Virus record (IMG/VR): IMGVR_UViG_3300042198_000071
Coordinates: 1 to 44,905 of that record
Strand: one strand, 5' to 3'
DNA: 44,905 bases
DNA from: a virus
Below are positions 28,489 through 37,644 of the stretch, one piece after another. The stretch's first letter is position 1. The number at the start of each line of letters is the position of its first letter. Both the position numbers and the translations under genes were made by a program. Under the pieces are notes generated by a model. It saw only the letters and a list, made by a program, of their open reading frames with translations, was not told the origin of the DNA and searched no databases.

Positions 28489-31032
28489 TCATCGTGACCC
28501 ACTCACAACGCCGGACGGAACGATCGCCAGCACAGTCAGCGGCAGCGGATCAGACTGCCGGACGAACACGCGGCCATTGTCGTCCCAGCTTGACGACACG
28601 TTCACCTTGATCGTTCTCGTAGCAGGCTCAACCGGCTTGTCCCACCCTTCGCCCGATCGCTGTTTGTGCTCGGTCAGGTGGTTCTCGTCGGTCCCGATCA
28701 GCACGCCGCGGCTCGACTCGACCATCAGTGACACCTCACCGATCAGCTTCCGCTTGTCGGTCAGCGTCTCGCCGTTGGGGTTGTCCATCGACAGCGTCTC
28801 AATGTCCGCCTCGATCGGCAGGCCGGCGTGAATCACCGCGTAGTGACGGCTCAGGGTGATGGCCCCGCTTTCAACGACCCGCTGCGGATCGACGTTCCCG
28901 TCCGCCAGGATCGACACCGTCTCGCCCTCAAGGTGGTCCAGTCCGGACACCTGATCGACCGCCATGGCAAAGTCGCTGATGGCCACCCCACGAAACGCCG
29001 TCGCCACGTCCTTGTGAGCCCGGACCGAAACCTGAGTCCCCGACGCCCGGGCCGTGATGCGACATCGCAGCGTGTCAGCGCCGACCGTCAGGTGGACCTC
29101 GTTGCCCACGTCCGACGTCTGGAAGTAACTGGCCGAACAGGTGAGCGTGAGGGTTTCACTCGGCGTCCACGTCGTGCCGCCAGTCAGCGTGACGGTTCGG
29201 CCGGCGTCGGTGTTGCGGCCGTCGTAGCTCAGGCCCGAATCGACGAAGAACGCATCGGCAATTTCAGCGAACCGACGCGACTTGAACCGCTCGATGTAAC
29301 GCTTGGACGCGCCGTCGATCATCCGCTTGACGACCACGTACACCGCATCTTCGTCGCCCTCGGGCACGACGCAGACGTTCTCGAACAGGCCCGACGTGTC
29401 ATGCCGATGCCAGCCCCAGACATCGTGCTCGCGGATGTAGGTCAGGCCCAGCAGTGCCCCGTCGTTGCGGACGGCCCACACCACCGAATGAGGAATCTGG
29501 GCGAAGTCCCAGTCCACGATCGAGTAGCCGTCGAACAGGTGGTCGGCAAACACGGTCAGGTCTTTGCCCGCGTAACCGTCCGACTCAAGGTCGTACCGCA
29601 GATCGCGGATGACCGAGCCTCGCGCCTGAACGTACAGGGCGCTGTTGCCGATCAGAATCGGAGCCAGCCGACTGGCCCCGCTGTAGCCCTGCTGACGCAG
29701 ATTGATGGCGGTCGGCCTCAGCACCCCGTCAGCGTCACCGTCTGCGGTCCACTCGCCTCCAGACGTCAGCACGACGAGCCGCCCGACCTCGAAGAGATGC
29801 CGCACAGCGTTGACCTGCCGACCCGCGACAGAAAACGTCACCGCGTCGTCATCCTGAATCGGCGACCGGATGTTGAAGTTGTGAAAGTTGCCCGTCTGGG
29901 AAAGCCAAATCTTTTCCGGCTGATCCTCCGTGGCCCCGAACGCCAGCCGCTGCTGCGTGTAGGCCACAGCCCCAGGGTAGGCCGACTCAAACGGATTCCG
30001 GTACACCGGTGGCGTGTCGGTGGTGTCAGGCTCCACGCCATCGTCCACAAACGAGGGATTGCCCACAGCCACGGCAGGCACGGTCCCGACAAAGCCGTAG
30101 ACCCCGTTCTTGGTCCTGTAGATGTTGTACTCGACCGCCCCGGCCACAGCCGTCCATGAGACGGTGATCGGTGCCGCACTCGATGGCGCCGTCGCAATGT
30201 CCACGCTCGCCCACACGTAGTCCGACCACGCCTTCCCGCCCGATGTGTACGTCGTGTACCCGGTCCCGTTGACGCCATTGAGGGAGAACGAATTGGCGTT
30301 GATGACCGTGACGGTGTAGGTGTTGCCGTTGAGTTCCACCATGCCGCCCACGTCTTTGATGCGGACGACATCGTTGGTGGCGAACCCGTGACCCGTGCAG
30401 GTGATGACGACCGGGTTGGCCTTCGTCGCGCCGGTGATGGTCTTTTCCGCCCCGGCCCCGACAAGGCTCTCTTCGTAGGTGTCCTCTTTGACGGCGGTGA
30501 CGGCGTAGCGGATCTGAGTCGATCCGTTGTTCGGATTCGTGCCCGTGATGCCGGTGGGCCGGTCGATGCTCGGCTCGAAGCTGATCTCCTCCAGCGTCCA
30601 CGAGTCATGCCCAGCACGCCGCAGCTCGCGGGGGGCGTAGGATTGATGCACGATCGTCACGACATCCCCGGATTGCACGTACTGGAGATCGGCCAGATCA
30701 TCCTCTTGGTACGGGGTGACAATCTCGTAGGGATTCCCGCCGCTCTCGATCTGGACGCCGGCCCGGATCACCCGCATGTATTCATGCCCGAACTCCAGAA
30801 CGTAGGTCTGTTCCGAATTGAACGCGAACCGGATCAGCCGCACCGCCTTGGTGGAGTCCTTGACCTCCGTGATGAACTCACTGCCGGGGCGATTCGTCAC
30901 GCCGCCGCCTCGCATGACAATGAAGTTGCGGCAGGTCCGGAGGCCCGTGTAGTACTTGCTCTGGTCGACACGCGCGTAGAGCGACGGGGCAATCTCGCCG
31001 CCGGAGAAACTACGCTGGATCGCGCTGGGCAC
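28489..31032 (-). CDS. Tail tubular protein B-like (T7 gp12-type nozzle), 847 aa
   Basis: The N-terminal SFSGGEIAPSLYARVDQSKY with RNFIVMRGGGVTNRPGSEFI is the hallmark of this family, and the central VAYTQQRLAFGATEDQPEKI with GEWTADGDAD is typical too. Residues about 195-265 hold an inserted Ig-like/FCCH module (VVITCTGHGFATNDVVRIKD). It should form the tail nozzle. GTG start at 31032 behind AAGGAG. It lies between tail tubular protein A and the core proteins, the usual order. Confidence 0.88.
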   Translation of the reverse strand: MPSAIQRSFSGGEIAPSLYARVDQSKYYTGLRTCRNFIVMRGGGVTNRPGSEFITEVKDSTKAVRLIRFAFNSEQTYVLEFGHEYMRVIRAGVQIESGGNPYEIVTPYQEDDLADLQYVQSGDVVTIVHQSYAPRELRRAGHDSWTLEEISFEPSIDRPTGITGTNPNNGSTQIRYAVTAVKEDTYEESLVGAGAEKTITGATKANPVVITCTGHGFATNDVVRIKDVGGMVELNGNTYTVTVINANSFSLNGVNGTGYTTYTSGGKAWSDYVWASVDIATAPSSAAPITVSWTAVAGAVEYNIYRTKNGVYGFVGTVPAVAVGNPSFVDDGVEPDTTDTPPVYRNPFESAYPGAVAYTQQRLAFGATEDQPEKIWLSQTGNFHNFNIRSPIQDDDAVTFSVAGRQVNAVRHLFEVGRLVVLTSGGEWTADGDADGVLRPTAINLRQQGYSGASRLAPILIGNSALYVQARGSVIRDLRYDLESDGYAGKDLTVFADHLFDGYSIVDWDFAQIPHSVVWAVRNDGALLGLTYIREHDVWGWHRHDTSGLFENVCVVPEGDEDAVYVVVKRMIDGASKRYIERFKSRRFAEIADAFFVDSGLSYDGRNTDAGRTVTLTGGTTWTPSETLTLTCSASYFQTSDVGNEVHLTVGADTLRCRITARASGTQVSVRAHKDVATAFRGVAISDFAMAVDQVSGLDHLEGETVSILADGNVDPQRVVESGAITLSRHYAVIHAGLPIEADIETLSMDNPNGETLTDKRKLIGEVSLMVESSRGVLIGTDENHLTEHKQRSGEGWDKPVEPATRTIKVNVSSSWDDNGRVFVRQSDPLPLTVLAIVPSGVVSGSR

Positions 31033-31043
31033 CTGTCACTCCT

Positions 31044-31652
31044 TCACGCGCGGGCCTTGATCGACCCGGAGATCGGTTCGGTATCCTTGCGCCGCTCGTT
31101 GGCCGCGATCGCCTTGGCCTCGCTGATGGCTGCCCGGTACTGCTGGTCCGCTCGGGACCTCAGGGAGTCGCTGACCGCCAGAGGCATGGCGATGTACCAC
31201 GCCAGCCGCCACGTCAACGCATCGACGAACGCCGCGTCATAGCGGCTTGTGTCCTCGATGCGGGCCGTGTATTCGAAGATCGCCGATTCCTGATCGGTGT
31301 AGATCAGCCTGCCCGCCGAATCGTGCCCGATCTGGAACGGGGGAGAATCAGCGTCCTGCCGGCCCGTGACCGTACACACGCGACGGACAAAAATGCAGTC
31401 GGTCGGGTAGCGGTAGCTGAACTCCCACTGATGCTCCCAGTCCTGTCCTTCGGACAATGACACCAGCTGACCAGCGGCGTACTTTGTGGCGAACGGCCAA
31501 GGTGCGTCACGCAAGACGCGGTCCCGGGCCTGTGCGTAGAACAGATTGATCTGCTGAGCCTCTTGGCTCGACTCATCGAAACTGGCGATCGGACGGTTGA
31601 TCCCGATCGCAGCCAAGGCCATGTTTGCGATCTGAATCTTGGAGGCAGACAC
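31044..31652 (-). CDS. Tail tubular protein A-like (T7 gp11-type gatekeeper), 202 aa
   Basis: IANMALAAIGINRPIASFDE, then ARDRVLRDAPWPFATKYAAG and WEFSYRYPTDCIFVRRVC are the family pattern, and the C-terminal half is helical. It forms the adaptor ring under the portal. A GTG at 31652 has AAGGAG eight bases upstream; the longer open frame from 31709 crosses a strong hairpin and is unlikely. Confidence 0.85.
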   Translation of the reverse strand: MSASKIQIANMALAAIGINRPIASFDESSQEAQQINLFYAQARDRVLRDAPWPFATKYAAGQLVSLSEGQDWEHQWEFSYRYPTDCIFVRRVCTVTGRQDADSPPFQIGHDSAGRLIYTDQESAIFEYTARIEDTSRYDAAFVDALTWRLAWYIAMPLAVSDSLRSRADQQYRAAISEAKAIAANERRKDTEPISGSIKARA

Positions 31653-31677
31653 TGGATCGCTCCTTGTCGCGGCGTGC

Positions 31678-31709
31678 GTGGGGCTCCGGTCCGCCAACCA
31701 GAGCCCCAC
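31678..31709. other. Strong hairpin between virion genes
   Basis: GTGGGGCTC (31678-31686) and GAGCCCCAC (31701-31709) form a perfect 9-bp stem with a 14-nt loop. No T tract follows on either strand. It lies in the 78-bp gap between the 79-aa gene and tail tubular protein A and could be a processing or attenuation element, or a factor-dependent terminator. Confidence 0.6.
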
Positions 31710-31730
31710 ATGCGCACACCCGCGTCAGTC

Positions 31731-31970
31731 TCAGATCGTGCCGTTGAAGTCGGCCGGGGCAGAGGCGTCGGTCGGCTTGCCGGGGCTCTTGGGTTTGCCG
31801 GGCTTGGCATCGCCGCCGGGCTTGACATCGCCGCCAGGAGCGGCAGGCTTGGCGGCCTCGACGACCATCCAGTTCTTGGAGAAGTCCGCGTCGCGCCGAA
31901 GTTCGAAAACCTCGCCGGGCTCGCGGAGAATGGCACCGTAGTAACCGCGCTTGGTCGCACGCACCTTCAT
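31731..31970 (-). CDS. Small head-region protein, 79 aa
   Basis: MKVRATKRGYYGAILREPGE with VFELRRDADFSKNWMVV is a small beta fold that I associate with short proteins next to capsid cement genes. The second half is low-complexity Pro/Gly/Lys (VKPGGDAKPGKPKSPGKP). Function unknown; it may be a minor head component. Confidence 0.75.
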   Translation of the reverse strand: MKVRATKRGYYGAILREPGEVFELRRDADFSKNWMVVEAAKPAAPGGDVKPGGDAKPGKPKSPGKPTDASAPADFNGTI

Positions 31971-32016
31971 GGGACACCTCATCAGAGATCAGGAATCGTT
32001 GCACAGACGCCGCGAA

Positions 32017-32442
32017 TCAGTCGTTGGACTGAACGGCGGCGACGACGCCAGCGGTGATTTTGCCGGCGGTCGGGCTGGTGCCGGTGACGTCGTAGTAGAG
32101 ACGCAGGTAACGCTCGGTGGTGCCGCGGGGAATGCGGTCGATCGGAGCGATGTAGCCGGCGACGAGGCTGGCCAGGGGCACGGTGACGGTGAGGACGTCC
32201 TTCGCGCTAGAGAAGCCGGTGTTGTCGTCGGTCTGGACCTTGATGGTCAGGCTGGTCAGATCGGCGAACGCCTCGACCACCTGAATGAGCAGCGGGATGT
32301 CGGACAGGCCGACGTCCTGAGCCAGCGGAGCGGCAGCGCCGACCGGAGTGCCGGGGACTCCGAGGTCGATGGTGTTGGTCGAGGCGGCATCGGCAGTGAT
32401 GGCCTGAGCGTCGGAAAACAGGTTCTGCTTGTCGAGGATCAT
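32017..32442 (-). CDS. Bbp16-family capsid cement protein, 141 aa
   Basis: MILDKQNLFSDAQAITADAA is the family start. The rest is a beta-rich fold (LTSLTIKVQTDDNTGFSSAK, RYLRLYYDVTG, AGKITAGVV). In the BPP-1 group this protein decorates and stabilises the capsid. GGAG lies eight bases before the start at 32442. It has its own promoter/operator at 32481-32510. Confidence 0.85.
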   Translation of the reverse strand: MILDKQNLFSDAQAITADAASTNTIDLGVPGTPVGAAAPLAQDVGLSDIPLLIQVVEAFADLTSLTIKVQTDDNTGFSSAKDVLTVTVPLASLVAGYIAPIDRIPRGTTERYLRLYYDVTGTSPTAGKITAGVVAAVQSND

Positions 32443-32480
32443 GGCGTTGCTCCAGTGGGGGTGTTCTGCTGACAGTGGTG

Positions 32481-32510
32481 ATCCTAATACGTCGTTGCGG
32501 AAATCTCAAT
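32481..32510 (-). promoter_or_regulatory. Late promoter with 17-bp operator (cement/tail genes)
   Basis: Minus strand: TTGAGA (32504-32509), 17-bp spacer, TAGGAT (32481-32486). The operator GTTGCGGAAATCTCAAT is 32494-32510. Just upstream is the CGATGCCCCA block shared with other late promoters. Confidence 0.75.
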
Positions 32511-32572
32511 GGGGCATCGTGTGGGGTTGGCGGCATGCAGTTGTCAAGCAATCCTTGACTACTGGCTGTGGC

Positions 32573-32815
32573 TCACTCCTCCGTCCCCGGCAACCAGTCT
32601 TTGCTGAACGTCTCATGCGTGTGCGCCGGAAGCTCGCCTTCTTCATGGCTCACAGGCGGCTCGAAGATGTACCACTTGCTGTCCGTCACTCGCTGCTGCG
32701 GTGAATGCCACACGAGAGTGTCACCATCTTGGGCGGGATACCCCATTCTCGCGTCGATGATCGCAGCGGCGGATTGAGCGTCGGCGAGAGTGTCAAAGAC
32801 GAGGCAGGTTCTCAC
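32573..32815 (-). CDS. Hypothetical protein, 80 aa
   Basis: TCLVFDTLADAQSAAAIIDA begins a small alpha/beta fold with GYPAQDGDTLVWHSPQQRVT and WYIFEPPVSH. No family recognised. Its start overlaps the stop of the Ig-like-repeat gene by four bases, so it may be a partner or chaperone of that protein. Confidence 0.7.
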   Translation of the reverse strand: MRTCLVFDTLADAQSAAAIIDARMGYPAQDGDTLVWHSPQQRVTDSKWYIFEPPVSHEEGELPAHTHETFSKDWLPGTEE

Positions 32816-35298
32816 GCGGCACCTCCGATCAGCGTGTGCCAGGCGGTGAGCTGGGCATCGGTCAAAGTGCCGGCCCGAAGCATGATGGGTCCAAGCTGGC
32901 CCGTCATCGGCTGGACCGCGGTGCCCGCGGAGTTCCTTGCCCCGATGTAGGGCATCACCGGGAAGTTAGCCGACGAGAATGCCCCGGAGCCCAGAGAGCT
33001 ATTCGTGCCACCAGAGAGCCCACCCAAAGAGAACGGCGTGCCTCCATCGATGCAGACCCTCACGTTGTCCGTGCCGCTGCTCGCGGTGAGGAAGGCTGAG
33101 ATCACGACGGTGTGCAGAGCCCCGTTGTTGAGTTGTCCGCTGCCCCCACCAGAGAGCCCTGTGGGGGTCGCATGGATCAGCAGGTTACGTGATCCAGACA
33201 CGCCAAACCCAACCCTGAGTCTTCCACTGCTGTTGACCGTTGTGTTGTCCGTGCAGTTGAGCATCACGCTAATCGACGGCGAACCTAGAAGGCCGAAGAT
33301 GTTCATGGCCGTCGCGTGCGTGGTTTTTATGGAAAAACCGATCGAATACCCGCCCCCCGTAACCACCTGCGTCGGGAAGCTCAGCGGCACGCTGCTCGCG
33401 GTCATCCAGCGGGTTCCGTCGAATCCAAGCATGGGGCGGCCGCCGGCGTCGGTGGCGGCCCAGGCGGAGCCGTTGATGAGTTTGGGCCGGACGCTGGCGG
33501 TGAGCTGCGAGGCGTAGCTGTCTGCCCCGGCAATCTGGTCGGCCACGCTTGCCGCCCACGCCTCGGTGTTGGGGCTGTTAATCGTTGGCAGTGTCGCATC
33601 GCCGTTGGCCGCGGCAAGGATGTCGTAGGTCTCGCTGTTGCTGTTGCCGTTGGCGACAGCCAGTGTGCCGGTGTGAGCAACCCGCAGCCGCCGCCCGATC
33701 GACCAAGCATGGGCGAACGCAGGATGGCCGGCGTCGATGTATCGGTCATAGGCCAGTCGCGACAGGTCGTAGGCGTCTTGAGCGTAGTCGCTGCCGCTCC
33801 ACACGGTCACGCTGATGGTGTAGAACGCAGTGCCCAACCCTGAATAATCGAACGTGCTGGTCGTCTGGGCGGGCTGATGCTCGCCATCCACGTACCACTC
33901 GTAAACGTACCCGCCAGCGCCGCCCGAGGCGTTGGCCACAAGTGTCTCGCCAGCGCCCGCCACGATCTCGACCGCCAGCGGCTCTAAAACGGTCAGTTCG
34001 TAGACATCCGAATCCACGGTCGTTGATCCGTCGCCGACGCGGACAAACACTTCGTACGTGCCCGGCGTTTCACCCGAATAGTCGTACGTGCTGGCGGTCG
34101 CCCCCGGAACAGGGTCGCCATTAGAGTACCACTGGTAGGTATAGCTGCCGCTCGCGCCGCCGGTGACGTTCGCCGTCAATGTCCCCGCATTATCGTCGGA
34201 GATGGAGACTTCCAAGGCACTTGCGGTCCAGACGTCCACCGAATCCGACCACCGAACATCCCCCGCCGAGTCGGACACTTGCACGCGGATATTGTGCGAT
34301 CCGGGAGTCAGGCCAGAGTAGTCGTAGCTGGCGGTCGTCTGCCCCAGGTCGTTTGAGCCATCGACCTCCCACAGGTACTCATAGACGCCGTCGCCGCCGG
34401 TGACGTTCGCGGTGAGTGTGCCAGCGCTGTTGTCGGAGAGCGTAACCAAAACAGGCGGCAGGACCGTGACGCTCATTGTGGTCTGGGTCAGCACCGCCGA
34501 GGGGCTGCGGACCTCCAGGCGGACCGAGTACGTTCCAGACGGCCACTGGAGCCAGTCGTCGCCATCTTCGTTGAGGCTGACGGACAGAAAATCAAAGTAC
34601 GTCTCGTGTGGCCCGCCGGAGTTTGTGTTCTGGTCCAGTTCCAGAACGTCATCGACGTACCACTTGAAGTTGAAGTAGTCGTTGGGCGTGGTGTCCGGCG
34701 GCCAGTGGCGGACCTTGCCCTTGAGTTCTTTCCACCCCACGACGTCGATGATCGCCCGCCGAACCAGCGTCAGCGTAAACTCGCTCGAATCCGCCGTGTT
34801 GAGGCCCTGCGTGACGGTGACGGTCACGGCATAAGTGCCGAACGAGTACCCCTCGTAGTCCAGCGTCCGGCTGGTCCCTGTCTGCACCGAGACGGCGTCC
34901 ACGAACCACTCGTAGTCATCCATCCCTTCCGGAGACGCCTCCAGCTCGAACGCGGCGACGTTCTGAGTGATCGTCGGGAACGCACCCACGCCAAGCTCGA
35001 TCGACGTTTCCCCCGTCCGCCCGCCGCTGTTCGTGCCGATCAGCGTCACGACATACGTGCCCCACTCGAACCCGCTGTAGTCCAGTTGGTCGCTCGTCCC
35101 GTTCTGGACCGTCACCCCGTCGACCTTCCACTCGTAGTTGGCCAGGCCCGCCGGGAGGCCCAGCAGGTAGTCATCAGCAATGATGTCTTGGATGCTCACG
35201 TCGAGCGGAGCGCTGCTGGACAGCGAGCCCAAGTTCAAGTGCATCCCCAGCATGTTCCGGGGCGTGCCTGGCATCGAAAGAGATCGACGGTTCCGCAT
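32812..35298 (-). CDS. Ig-like (PKD-type) repeat protein with lectin-like C-terminus, 828 aa
   Basis: About six beta-sandwich repeats of 80-100 residues run from residue 20 to about 520. They share a core Y-x-W-x-V-D-G ... LDYSG ... GTYxVxVxV and SDNSAGTLTANVTGG-like openings. The last 220 residues (GGRPMLGFDGTRWMTA, GGGYSIGFSI, QLGPIMLRAGTLTDAQLTAW) look like a LamG/concanavalin-type sugar-binding domain. Located between capsid-side genes, it may decorate the head or form a fibre that binds host surface or polysaccharide. The start at 35298 has only a weak ribosome site. Confidence 0.75.
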   Translation of the reverse strand: MRNRRSLSMPGTPRNMLGMHLNLGSLSSSAPLDVSIQDIIADDYLLGLPAGLANYEWKVDGVTVQNGTSDQLDYSGFEWGTYVVTLIGTNSGGRTGETSIELGVGAFPTITQNVAAFELEASPEGMDDYEWFVDAVSVQTGTSRTLDYEGYSFGTYAVTVTVTQGLNTADSSEFTLTLVRRAIIDVVGWKELKGKVRHWPPDTTPNDYFNFKWYVDDVLELDQNTNSGGPHETYFDFLSVSLNEDGDDWLQWPSGTYSVRLEVRSPSAVLTQTTMSVTVLPPVLVTLSDNSAGTLTANVTGGDGVYEYLWEVDGSNDLGQTTASYDYSGLTPGSHNIRVQVSDSAGDVRWSDSVDVWTASALEVSISDDNAGTLTANVTGGASGSYTYQWYSNGDPVPGATASTYDYSGETPGTYEVFVRVGDGSTTVDSDVYELTVLEPLAVEIVAGAGETLVANASGGAGGYVYEWYVDGEHQPAQTTSTFDYSGLGTAFYTISVTVWSGSDYAQDAYDLSRLAYDRYIDAGHPAFAHAWSIGRRLRVAHTGTLAVANGNSNSETYDILAAANGDATLPTINSPNTEAWAASVADQIAGADSYASQLTASVRPKLINGSAWAATDAGGRPMLGFDGTRWMTASSVPLSFPTQVVTGGGYSIGFSIKTTHATAMNIFGLLGSPSISVMLNCTDNTTVNSSGRLRVGFGVSGSRNLLIHATPTGLSGGGSGQLNNGALHTVVISAFLTASSGTDNVRVCIDGGTPFSLGGLSGGTNSSLGSGAFSSANFPVMPYIGARNSAGTAVQPMTGQLGPIMLRAGTLTDAQLTAWHTLIGGAA

Positions 35299-35318
35299 GG
35301 TGCATCCGGTTCCGGAGA

Positions 35319-35822
35319 TCAGTACGACACAGCCAGCACGTTCGCACTGGTTGCCGAGGAGTTCTTGTTCGCCTGGAATTGCAGCTTCTGCCCGCACAGG
35401 CCATCGACCACGACAGCCGCCACGCCGCCGGCCGACACCGCCACCTTGACGATCAGGCTCGACCCTTCAAGCCCCTTGTCCGAGTCGATCGTGATGCCCG
35501 AGCAGAACCGCCACGTCTCGCCGCCGACCGTCATGTATGTCGTGCCCAGCGTGCAGGTGAGCGAGCAGAGTTCGATCGGGATCCAATACTCCGTCCGGCC
35601 GACCAGCACGCTGTTCCATCCGATCAGCAGCACCTTGATCGTCTGCGTCGAGGAGCCCTGCCCGACCGGAACGATCTGGACCATGTTCTTCACGTCGCTC
35701 AGCAGCCCAGTGTTCGGAGCGTTCGTCCCGGGAGCCGGGGCCGTGAAGGAGTCGCCAGTCTGCCATGTGTCAAACACGAGGCTCAGGCGATCTCGTCGTG
35801 TGGCGGGGAACACGCTGCTCAT
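35319..35822 (-). CDS. Putative virion protein, 167 aa
   Basis: Beta-rich, with LSLVFDTWQTGDSFTAPAPG, VLLIGWNSVLVGRTEYWIPI, LGTTYMTVGGETWRFCSG and LQFQANKNSSATSANVLAVS. No family recognised. It lies directly downstream of the major capsid gene beyond a terminator and ends 20 bp before the Ig-like-repeat gene, so head decoration or an anchor for that protein is plausible. Confidence 0.7.
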   Translation of the reverse strand: MSSVFPATRRDRLSLVFDTWQTGDSFTAPAPGTNAPNTGLLSDVKNMVQIVPVGQGSSTQTIKVLLIGWNSVLVGRTEYWIPIELCSLTCTLGTTYMTVGGETWRFCSGITIDSDKGLEGSSLIVKVAVSAGGVAAVVVDGLCGQKLQFQANKNSSATSANVLAVSY

Positions 35823-35844
35823 GGCTTGATACTCCTCATCAGGG

Positions 35845-35876
35845 AAAAACCCACCACCCCGTCAAGGGCGGTGGGT
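35845..35876 (-). terminator. Terminator after the major capsid gene
   Basis: Minus-strand stem ACCCACC/GGTGGGT (extended by CCC/GGG) followed by five T residues, 20 bp past the capsid stop. It would reduce transcription into the downstream virion genes. Confidence 0.8.
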
Positions 35877-35896
35877 CGTGAATCATCCGTGACCGA

Positions 35897-36892
35897 TCAG
35901 GACACCGTCTCTTCCGTGTTGACGATGGCGTCGCACTCGCGGATCGGGATGCCCTGGAAGGACATCAGTTCCTCGCCGGCGACTTCGCGCAGGCTCAGGT
36001 CCACGTTGGTCTTGTTGTGGGCCTGCTTGTGAAGGAACTTCTTGATCGTGCTGTTGCAGTAGATCGCGGCCTTGCCGTTCATGACACGGCGCTGACGCAG
36101 GGCGTAGTAGCCGTCGATCATGAGTTCGAGCAGCTTCGCGCCGGTCGAAGCGTCGGACTTCAGCTCGCTGACGTCGATGTTGCAGATGCGGCTGACGTAC
36201 CGCCAGTCGCGGACGGACAGGCCGACGTTCCAGCAGAACTTCTCGCGGTAAACGTCGTAGGGGTTGCCGTCAGCATCCGCAGCGACGTCTTTGCCCTTGT
36301 CCTCACGCTGGAGGCCGGCCATGGACCCATTGGGGTAGAGCATATGGCAGGTGTTTTCGCCCCAGACGATGAACCAGATCGACGTGTTGTCCGATCCGGC
36401 ACCGCCGCCCTTGATGACCTGGCTGCCGTTGGAAGCCGTCGAAGAGTTGAACCGGGGAGCGAGGCCGATGAACTTCTCGGGAGCGGTGGCCGTGTCGTTG
36501 TAGAACAGGCCGGTGGCCATCTCCTGATTCATCGTCTCGATGAACGGGATCGACTCGCTGAGGCGAATCGCGGCCTTGTCGGGGTGGTTGTCGATGATCG
36601 CAGCGTCCACCTGAGACCACGCTTCAAGCATGCCGGTGGTGTCGTACACCTGGGCCGTGGTGCTCTTGCTGACCGGGACGCCCTGGTACAGCTTGCGCCA
36701 GATGGCTCGGGGGAGGCCGGTGCGAACGGTGGTCTTGTGCCGGGTGCCGTCATTGCACTCGACGGTGATGGCGTCCTGCAGAATGGGGTTGATCTGGGCC
36801 AGCATCTCGATGATGGTGGCGATCTGATGGTCTTTGTTTTCCCGACGCATCGTGTCAGCAAGCGTCAGGTACGTGTTGCCGATTGTAGCCAT
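35897..36892 (-). CDS. Major capsid protein (Bbp17-like), 331 aa
   Basis: ATIGNTYLTLADTMRRENKD at the start, then VRTGLPRAIWRKLYQGVPVS, STTAQVYDTTGMLEAWSQVD, EKFIGLAPRF and IPIRECDAIVNTEE at the end, make the BPP-1-group capsid protein recognisable. It should have the HK97 fold. No long N-terminal delta domain is present; a separate scaffold gene lies upstream. A strong terminator follows. Confidence 0.9.
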   Translation of the reverse strand: MATIGNTYLTLADTMRRENKDHQIATIIEMLAQINPILQDAITVECNDGTRHKTTVRTGLPRAIWRKLYQGVPVSKSTTAQVYDTTGMLEAWSQVDAAIIDNHPDKAAIRLSESIPFIETMNQEMATGLFYNDTATAPEKFIGLAPRFNSSTASNGSQVIKGGGAGSDNTSIWFIVWGENTCHMLYPNGSMAGLQREDKGKDVAADADGNPYDVYREKFCWNVGLSVRDWRYVSRICNIDVSELKSDASTGAKLLELMIDGYYALRQRRVMNGKAAIYCNSTIKKFLHKQAHNKTNVDLSLREVAGEELMSFQGIPIRECDAIVNTEETVS

Positions 36893-36943
36893 GGTCTTTT
36901 ACCTCTCGTTGGAGTGGTTGTTGGGTCCGAAGTTGGAGTTGGA

Positions 36944-37627
36944 TCAGGTGTTGGGGTAGAGGATTTCCGCTGGAGACTTGGGAGGACCTGATGTGGGCTT
37001 GCCGTTGATCGGGGTGTCCTCCGCCATCGCCTTGCCGATCGCGGCAAAGCACCGCACGAGTTCAGGATGGTTCCCGAACCCGGTTTCGTTGAGAGCCTGC
37101 TTGAGAGCCGGGGAAGCGAATCGCTCCACCGCCAGTCGGCAGTGCTTGACCGTCGCCGGGAATTGGTCGCCGCCGATGTCCTTGTCCGCCTTGACCGCGG
37201 ACTCCCAGTCGCCGACCTGCTTGGCCCAGGTCTCCTGCTGGGCCTTGACCGCAGCGACACGGGCCGACGCTTCCTGATCGAGCAGCTTCTGGGCCTGCTC
37301 TTGCGACAGCCCCAGATCACGAGCCCGATCCGAAATCGCCTTGATGTCCGCTTCGCCCAGCCCCGATTCCTCAGGAGCCTTGAGGTCATAGACCTCCGGG
37401 ACTCCTGCGGGCTTGTCGGCGTCGGGCTTGGCCGCTTCCGGTGCAGCCGCGTCGGGCTTGGCCGCGTCGGGTGCGGCATCCGAATTGGGCTGCTCCGACT
37501 TGGCCTGTTCAGGGGCCGGAGACGACGGATTGGCGTTGCCGGCCCCAGGCTGACCGCCTGTTGCTCCAGCGCCGCCGGCTGCCTCGGTGTTGTTCTGGGC
37601 AGCGAGAATGGTGTCGGCCACGGTCAT
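36944..37627 (-). CDS. Scaffolding / head assembly protein, 227 aa
   Basis: The first 90 residues are a disordered Ala/Pro/Asp/Lys stretch with tandem AAKPDAAAPE-like units. A helical C-terminal part follows (AISDRARDLGLSQEQAQKLL, AVERFASPALKQALNETGFG), ending SPAEILYPN. Acidic, helical and directly before the capsid gene, it fits a scaffold. The start at 37627 has GGAGG seven bases upstream; the promoter at 37651-37679 gives a short leader. Confidence 0.8.
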   Translation of the reverse strand: MTVADTILAAQNNTEAAGGAGATGGQPGAGNANPSSPAPEQAKSEQPNSDAAPDAAKPDAAAPEAAKPDADKPAGVPEVYDLKAPEESGLGEADIKAISDRARDLGLSQEQAQKLLDQEASARVAAVKAQQETWAKQVGDWESAVKADKDIGGDQFPATVKHCRLAVERFASPALKQALNETGFGNHPELVRCFAAIGKAMAEDTPINGKPTSGPPKSPAEILYPNT

Positions 37628-37644
37628 TGGGAAACCTCCACGGT

